Below are positions 61,591 to 64,000 of a stretch of 64,000 bases of DNA, in pieces. The DNA is from Alectoria sarmentosa. Lineage: Eukaryota; Ascomycota; Lecanoromycetes; Lecanorales; Parmeliaceae. A model generated the notes under the pieces. The model did not search any database. It was not told the origin of the DNA and saw only the letters and a list, made by a program, of their open reading frames with translations. The DNA lies in assembly GCA_009733775.1 (NCBI GenBank), contig WOGZ01000080.1:1-64000 (forward strand), written 5' to 3'. Within the stretch, counting starts at the first letter, position 1. Each line of letters begins with the position of its first letter. Position numbers and translations under genes: made by a program.

Positions 61591-62560
61591 TATATAAATT
61601 TCTTTTTTTTGATACATTAATCTTTTACGACGTAAATTAAATTTTAATTTGTCGTTAATTCATTTATTATTTTTATTAACGTTTTATAAAAATTAAATCA
61701 TTAAAGTCTTTTATATGCTTCATTTTTTCAAAAAAATTAATTTCGAAAATGTTTTCAGGGCTCATAAATAAGATTTTCGCATTTTTTTTTATAAAATTAT
61801 AAAAGATATTTGTTATCTTCTCGAATCTTTAATAATTATAAAGATTAATTTAATTATAATCGAGATCGTTTTATAATCGATGAGAAATTCGTTCGATACG
61901 ATGTTTCATTTTTTAAATTTATTCAAGTAATCTTTTTTAATATATATTTTATTAATTTTTGAATATAAAATATCGTTAACGTAATATGTGAAGATTATTA
62001 AGTTAAGGTTTTTAATTTTTTAATTATTTATTAATTTATGTGTGTTATTTTCTTTAAATTGTATTAATAATTTCGAAATTTTTTATAATTGAAAAGCTCG
62101 CGAAGGTATTTATGAGGTTTTATTTACTATTAATAATGTTAAATTTTAATTTTTTCTTGTTATGTTATAAGGCGTAAAAATTAAATTGCGTTAAAATATC
62201 TTATTTTTTTTAAAAAAAATCAAATTAAACGTTTAATGTTTTGAACTAAATTATAAATAAATGTTACGTTGAGCGAATATCTTTGACACAAAATTTCATA
62301 TATTAAAATGCGATCGTCGTCGTTGATGTAAAGAATATGATTCGAATTATCATCAAATGTTTATATTATAATTTACACATTAATTATAATGATAATCTTA
62401 TTACGATTTATAATAAAAATAATAATGTGTATTTGCGAGAATAACTTTTTGTAATATTTCGCGAATTTGATAAATAGGTTGATTTTTTTAAATCGTATTG
62501 AATTTAGAATAAAATGAATATTTAATGAAACGATTTTTATTTTATGTGTTATTATAATAA

Positions 62561-62770
62561 TTATGATATAGAAAAATTACTTTTTAATAAAAAAAACTTA
62601 ATTTTTTTAAAAGATTTAAGATTCTTTATAATTTCATAATCGTGAATAATGTAATTTATTTTATAATAGATTTTATAAATTTCGTTAACATTTATAAACT
62701 TGAATTTCATTATAAATGATATATTAAAACTTAATTTCGATTTTTTAATTTTAAATTCAAAATTTCTCAA
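62561..62770 (-). pseudogene. LINE copy 2 upstream coding fragment
   Basis: The 69-codon fragment is the counterpart of 25720-25998 in copy 1; both contain NEI(C/Y)(E/K)IY.KINYIIHDYEII followed by LK.FKKI.FFLLK. Conservation in two independently mutated copies supports a real reading frame in the LINE, upstream of the RT. I cannot name the domain; an endonuclease or ORF1 end are options. Confidence 0.55.
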
Positions 62771-64000
62771 TTTGAGATTTGTTTCAAAGATAGTAATGAT
62801 TTTTATTTCGATTATATAAAGTTTCTTTTTATATTTTAATTAAAACTTTTTTTAAGACTTTTTTAGATTTTCAATTTGCATTATTAAAACATGATAATTT
62901 ATGATCTCGAAGAAGCTTTTTGAGATAAGGAAAATTTACAAATCATCGATATGATATGTTATGATTTTAATCTTATATTATTTTTCATCTTTTTTAATAA
63001 AGATCGATATATTTTTCGTTACATTTTTGATTTTTTTAAACCGATAATGCATTATTTAATTCTTATTATTATGCTTCTCTGCGAATTCAACGTTTTTAAA
63101 ATTCATGATATTTTTAAGTGTTTTTAAAATTTATTTTAATATAAGCTTTTTATCTTTCTCTCATAACGCGGTTGACATTTTTAAATAAAATCATTTATCG
63201 TTAATAAGTTTCGATATTATTAAAAAAATTATCGTTTCTTTTTGATTTTTATCTTCTTCTTTTCATTTTTTCTCATAAGAATTATTTTCTCGATAAAAAA
63301 AAGAGAATAATCGAATTGTTATTCAATTTCGATTTTGATTTGAAATGATTAAAAATTCGTATTCCCTCAGAGTTTTCACTCTTTATTAACGATGAATTTT
63401 AAATGAAATTCGTTTTTTTAATTTACTGTCTTTTCTTTTTCGTTATCTTTTTCGAAAATGTTAACGTGATAATATTATTTTTTTAATTAAATTAACGAAT
63501 AATAAAAGCGAAGTATTAAAGATATTCGAGATATGTGAATAAATAATTTGCTTATTTAAAATGTTGATTCTCGTAACATTAAATAAGATTTCAAATATCG
63601 AAAATGTATAATTTTAAATTCAATAATAGTCGTTCGTTTTTCTTTTATTTTGATATTAAAAATAAAGTTGCGAAAGGTTTTCATTTTTTTCATAAATCTT
63701 TTATTTAATTCGTTTTCATTTTTTTTATTTCATTATTTTAACGACTTTTTTGATCATCTTTATCGTTATCTTTTTTTCTTTTTTTTCTTTTATATTTTTT
63801 AAATTAATCGATCATCTTCTTGATTTAATTAAATTAGAAAAGTTTATACGTTTCGATTTTTTTGATAACGACTTTAACGACTTCGATCGATTTTTAAAAA
63901 TATTCTCGATAATGATATTCGTCTTTTTCAAATTCAAAAAAATCTCATCGTTTGCATTTGTGTTATTTTCAAACTCATTCGAAAACAAATCTTGTTTTAA

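Larger units (their letters stand above)
33104..64000 (-). mobile_element. LINE copy 2, broken into segments by three later insertions, runs off the window
   Basis: Segments 33104-33207, 43707-45151, 52821-52889 and 59849-64000 together align in order with LINE copy 1 from 21301 to about 27135. The breaks correspond exactly to B (TSD cttcg), gypsy2 (TSD aaaat) and H2 (TSD tatta); copy 1 provides the unoccupied site in each case. The 5' end, about 640 bp by comparison with copy 1, lies beyond the window. Coding strand is minus. Confidence 0.88.
59849..64000 (-). mobile_element. LINE copy 2, last segment (continues past the window)
   Basis: This aligns base for base with LINE copy 1 from about 22945 to 27135. 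It covers most of the RT and the upstream coding region, on the minus strand. Confidence 0.88.

Noticed and set aside
1..64000. Mitochondrial, plastid or AT-rich bacterial genome
   Set aside because: No rRNA, tRNA or organellar genes, no operons or ribosome-binding sites. LTR retrotransposons and RIP-type transitions point to a fungal nuclear genome.

Overview
The window is a 64 kb block of extremely AT-rich eukaryotic DNA. I found no host gene, tRNA, rRNA or CRISPR array in it. It is almost entirely a nest of dead transposable elements: Ty3/gypsy and Ty1/copia LTR retrotransposons, an L1-like LINE, one MITE and one solo LTR. Copies differ almost only by C-to-T and G-to-A transitions. Glutamine and tryptophan codons have become stops, and catalytic Asp codons have become Asn. 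This is the signature of repeat-induced point mutation (RIP), so the likely source is a filamentous ascomycete (Pezizomycotina), in an AT-rich heterochromatic or possibly centromeric block. I cannot name the species. No intact protein-coding gene is expected here. Layout, left to right. Bases 1-151 are the 3' end of a copia element (H0). Its LTR (152-164, then 10418-10545) is split by a 10.25 kb minus-strand Ty3/gypsy element, A (165-10417; 185-bp LTRs, TSD tgtgt). Bases 10546-12434 are mostly unassigned and hold a 58-60 bp direct repeat and one LTR-like segment. From about 12435 to 32751 lies copia element H1 (plus strand, 5' end missing). H1 is interrupted by minus-strand gypsy element G1 (13806-27845, TSD aatac). 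The right LTR of G1 is itself split by LINE copy 1 (21301-27774, minus strand, 16-bp TSD). Bases 32752-33103 are unassigned. LINE copy 2 (minus strand) runs from about 33104 past the end of the window and carries three independent insertions. The first is B (33208-43701, 255-bp LTRs, TSD cttcg), a 3.0 kb non-autonomous LTR element carrying one long uncharacterised ORF; B is itself interrupted by copia element H3 (35752-43253, minus strand). The second is gypsy2 (45152-52815, plus strand, 235-bp LTRs, TSD aaaat), a Ty3/gypsy element with a C-terminal chromodomain; its RT gene is interrupted by a 674-bp MITE (48676-49349, TSD TA) and a hardly mutated solo LTR of the G family (49593-49792, TSD acttc). 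The third is H2 (52890-59843, plus strand, TSD tatta), the most complete copia copy. The order of insertion can be read from the nesting: LINE before B, gypsy2 and H2; B before H3; gypsy2 before the MITE and solo LTR; H1 before G1 before LINE copy 1; H0 before A. The elements do not cooperate as a pathway. The most distinctive items are the B element with an unknown ORF of about 750 codons, a primer-binding-like sequence shared by A, G1 and B, a CpG-sparing and strand-asymmetric mutation pattern, and conserved hairpins or palindromes in the element UTRs and LTRs. All boundaries and translations were read by eye from the sequence.
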